DNA of 64,000 bases, taken from contig NZ_JAFFZE010000010.1 in NCBI RefSeq assembly GCF_025165815.1, forward strand, positions 62,001 to 126,000, written 5' to 3'. The position numbers and the translations under genes are program-made. Position 1 is the first letter of the stretch; every line of letters begins with the position of its first letter. The DNA is from Actinophytocola gossypii (GTDB lineage: Bacteria > Actinomycetota > Actinomycetes > Mycobacteriales > Pseudonocardiaceae). Under the pieces are notes generated by a model. The model was not told the DNA's origin. It saw only the letters and a list, made by a program, of their open reading frames with translations, and searched no databases. Positions 61,663 through 64,000 of this stretch are shown here, piece after piece.

Positions 61663-64000
61663 TCACACCTCGACCCGCTGGAGCCGGGACGACGCGCCGT
61701 CGCGGGTGACCGCGAACTGGACCGGGACGCGTTCGGCCAGGGCGGGGACGTGGGTGACGATGCCCACCACCCGGTCGGTCTCCTGGGCCAGACGCTCCAG
61801 GGTGGCGGCCACGGTGTCCAGGGTGGCCTCGTCCAGGGTGCCGAAGCCCTCGTCGAGGAACATCGAGTTCAGGTCGCGGCGGCCGCCGGACAGGTCGACG
61901 ACCTGGTGGGACAGGGCCAGCGCGAGCGCGAGCGAGGCCTGGAACGTCTCGCCGCCGGACAGGGTGTTCACCGGGCGCTGGGTGCCGGCGTCGTTGTGGT
62001 CGAGCACGACCAGCTCGTTGCGGGCGGCGCGCACCAGCTCGTATTGGCCCCCGGAGAGCTGCATCAGGATCTCCGACGCCTCGGTGACCAGCGAGTCCAG
62101 CGCCTCCGCGCACAACCAGGCCTCGAACCCGTTGGACTTGAGCAGGTTGCCGAGGTACTTGGCGACCTGCTCCTCCTCGCGGCACCGCTCGACCTCCTCG
62201 GCCAGCGCCGCCGACTGCTCCCGGCGCGCCCGCAGGTCGGCGAGGTCGCGCTCGGCACCGGCGAGGTGCGAGGCGAGCACCACGTCCGGCTTGGCGTCGC
62301 GGGCCAGCGCGATCCCGTGCCGGTCCAGTAGGTCGGTGAGCGCGGCGCGGGCGGTGCCGCCCTGGGTGCGCAGCTCGTTCTCGGCCAGCTCCAGCTCGGC
62401 GGCCCGCCCGGACAGCTCGGTGTGCTGGTCCTTCGCCCAGTCGAGGAACGACTGCCAGGCCGCGGCGAGGTCGGTGCCGTCCACCGGCGGCGCGCCGAGG
62501 GCGACGAACCGGTCGCGACTGGCCCGCAGCGCGGACCAGGCCCGCTGCTCCTCCTCGCCGAGCGCGGTCCGCTTCCTGGCGGCGTCCTCCTCGTCCTTCC
62601 TGGCCGCGCGGGTCCGGGCGCGAGCGCGGTCGAGCGCGGCGTCGGCGGCCTCCCGGCTGGCCAGCGCGGCGTCGACCTCGGCGGGCGGCGGGGCGTCGCG
62701 CAGCTCGGCGGCGAGGTCGGCGGCCTGCCGTTCGGCGGAGGCGACCTCGGCGCGGGCCTCGGCGGCGGCCTTGCCAGCGTCGGTGTACGCGCGGCCCTGG
62801 GCGGTGACCCGGGACTTGGCCGCCCGGACGGCGTTCATGGCGGTGTCGAGGTCGGCGGGGACGTCGTGCTGGGGGAGGTCGTGCACCTGCTGGCGGCACA
62901 CCGGGCACGGCTCACCCTCGGCGAGGTCGGCGGCCAGCGCGACCGCGCGGTGCGCCCGGTCGGCGTCGGCCCGCGCGGTCTCGGCGTCGGCCAGCTCCCG
63001 CTCGGCGGCGGCCGACTCGGCGCGGGCGGTCTCCTCGGCGGCCTCGGCGTTCGCGGCGGTGGCGCGCAGCCGGTCGAGGCGGTCGGCGAGCGCGGCGGCG
63101 CGGGTGTGCGCGGTGCGCCAGCCCTGGAGGACGGTCAGCTCCGGGAGTCCGGCGCGGGCGGCCTCCGCGTCGGCCTCCTCCTTCTCGGCGACGGCCCGCT
63201 CGTCGGCGCGGCGGCCGACCGCCTCGTCGGCGAGGGTGAGCCGGGTGGCCAGGTCGACCACGTCGCCCGGCCGGCGCAGCGACGCCAGCCCGGTGAGCTG
63301 CTCGCGGGCGGCGGCGGCCGCGGCGTTGGCCTCGGTCCACCTGGCGCGCAGGCCGGCCATCTCCTCGACGGCCTCGTCGACGGTGGGCACCAGGTCGGCC
63401 AGCTCCCGGACCTTGCGGGAGGCGGCCGCGACCACGTCGTCGGTGACCGTGCCCAGCTCGGTGAGCCGCTTCTGGGCCATCTCGAGCTTCCCGGACGCGG
63501 CGCTCGCCCGTGCCCTGGCCCGCTGGCCGACGTCCTCGTAGACGGCGAAGGCGAGCAGCTGGATCAGCAGGTCCTGCCGGTCACCGGGCTTGGCCTGCAG
63601 GAACTCGGCGAACCGGCCCTGCGGGAGCACGACGCACTGGGTGAACTGCTCGTAGCCGATGCCGAGCAGCTCGGCGACCGCGCCGGTGACCTTGTCGCCC
63701 TCGGCGAGCGACTCGGCGACGGCCTCGAGGATCTTGGTCAGGTCGGCGTCCGGCGGCACGCTCGCGTCGAGCCGGTCCAGCCGCGCCTCCTTGGTCTGCA
63801 CGGCACCCTGCGCGGACCGGCGCAGCAGCCGGACCGCCGCGTACCGGCCGCCGGCGGCCTCGAAGACGAGACAGACCTTGCCCTCGTTCACCGACGGCGC
63901 GAGCGCGTTGCGGATCGCGTCCTTCTTGCCCCAGCGCGGAACCGTGCCGTAGAGGGCGAAGCAGAGCGCGTCGATCACCGTGGACTTGCCGGCGCCGGTG
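61663..64000 (-). CDS. sbcC: SbcC-type SMC exonuclease ATPase (N-terminus beyond window)
   Basis: At least 778 residues are present; the first few dozen are beyond the window end. Walker A TGAGKST is just inside the edge. Long Ala/Glu/Arg-rich coiled coils flank a zinc hook CPVC, and the C-terminal head has LSGGETFQASLALALALS and FLDEGFGTLDEATL with THVPALAE. It pairs with SbcD nuclease (not in view) to open hairpins and process DNA ends. It is followed by the NurA-like gene. Confidence 0.92.
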   Translation of the reverse strand, partial: TGAGKSTVIDALCFALYGTVPRWGKKDAIRNALAPSVNEGKVCLVFEAAGGRYAAVRLLRRSAQGAVQTKEARLDRLDASVPPDADLTKILEAVAESLAEGDKVTGAVAELLGIGYEQFTQCVVLPQGRFAEFLQAKPGDRQDLLIQLLAFAVYEDVGQRARARASAASGKLEMAQKRLTELGTVTDDVVAAASRKVRELADLVPTVDEAVEEMAGLRARWTEANAAAAAAREQLTGLASLRRPGDVVDLATRLTLADEAVGRRADERAVAEKEEADAEAARAGLPELTVLQGWRTAHTRAAALADRLDRLRATAANAEAAEETARAESAAAERELADAETARADADRAHRAVALAADLAEGEPCPVCRQQVHDLPQHDVPADLDTAMNAVRAAKSRVTAQGRAYTDAGKAAAEARAEVASAERQAADLAAELRDAPPPAEVDAALASREAADAALDRARARTRAARKDEEDAARKRTALGEEEQRAWSALRASRDRFVALGAPPVDGTDLAAAWQSFLDWAKDQHTELSGRAAELELAENELRTQGGTARAALTDLLDRHGIALARDAKPDVVLASHLAGAERDLADLRARREQSAALAEEVERCREEEQVAKYLGNLLKSNGFEAWLCAEALDSLVTEASEILMQLSGGQYELVRAARNELVVLDHNDAGTQRPVNTLSGGETFQASLALALALSHQVVDLSGGRRDLNSMFLDEGFGTLDEATLDTVAATLERLAQETDRVVGIVTHVPALAERVPVQFAVTRDGASSRLQRVEV

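Overview
High-GC actinobacterial DNA, most likely from the Pseudonocardiales. Supporting signs are strong GC3 bias, GTG/TTG starts, four-base ATGA/GTGA gene overlaps, mycothiol-type DinB enzymes, AfsR/SARP regulators, an EthA/EthR pair and a DUF6235-like protein. No rRNA, tRNA, CRISPR array or insertion sequence was recognised. The only mobile element is an intein.

Layout. (1) 1-3887: the end of a MoxR ATPase - DUF5682 - VWA operon. (2) About 3.9-32.2 kb: a compact enediyne biosynthetic locus. Its core is an iterative enediyne polyketide synthase (PKSE, 23510-29356), followed by its hotdog thioesterase, a flavin reductase and a DinB-fold enzyme. It diverges from an operon running SARP - UnbL - UnbL - UnbV - UnbU - P450, whose last four genes overlap by 4 bp. 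West of this lie an AraC-type regulator, a DUF5987/GMC oxidase/AhpD-like module, two more SARPs, an OvmZ-like protein with a small HTH protein, a diverged ornithine-cyclodeaminase-like gene, a tiny secreted peptide and an HxlR-type regulator. A TetR regulator and a DUF6235-like gene close the eastern side. (3) 32.2-36.3 kb: an NAD-dependent DNA ligase, a TIGR03084-type DinB protein and DAHP synthase. (4) 36.3-43.6 kb: an inverted cluster of a 22-bp-period repeat, then a sugar ABC importer operon ending in a secreted GH95 glycosidase, with a clear promoter/operator. (5) 43.7-50.5 kb: a methyltransferase and topoisomerase IV (parE-parC), parE being split by a 484-aa HNH intein. (6) 50.6-55.2 kb: the Hen1-Pnkp RNA repair operon and a HAD protein. 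(7) 55.2-60.6 kb: two membrane proteins, a VapBC pair, an alpha/beta hydrolase-EthA operon facing EthR across a paired operator, and a Cys-less HesB-like protein. (8) 60.7-64.0 kb: an SbcC-type SMC ATPase (cut by the window end) and a NurA-like protein.

The enediyne genes should work as a line. PKSE with its thioesterase makes the polyene. The UnbL/V/U proteins and the oxidoreductases (P450, flavin reductase, GMC oxidase) are the expected processing enzymes. Three SARPs and AraC/HxlR/TetR proteins control the locus. No transporter, apoprotein or sugar gene is seen inside it. Whether it yields a 9- or 10-membered core cannot be read from these data.
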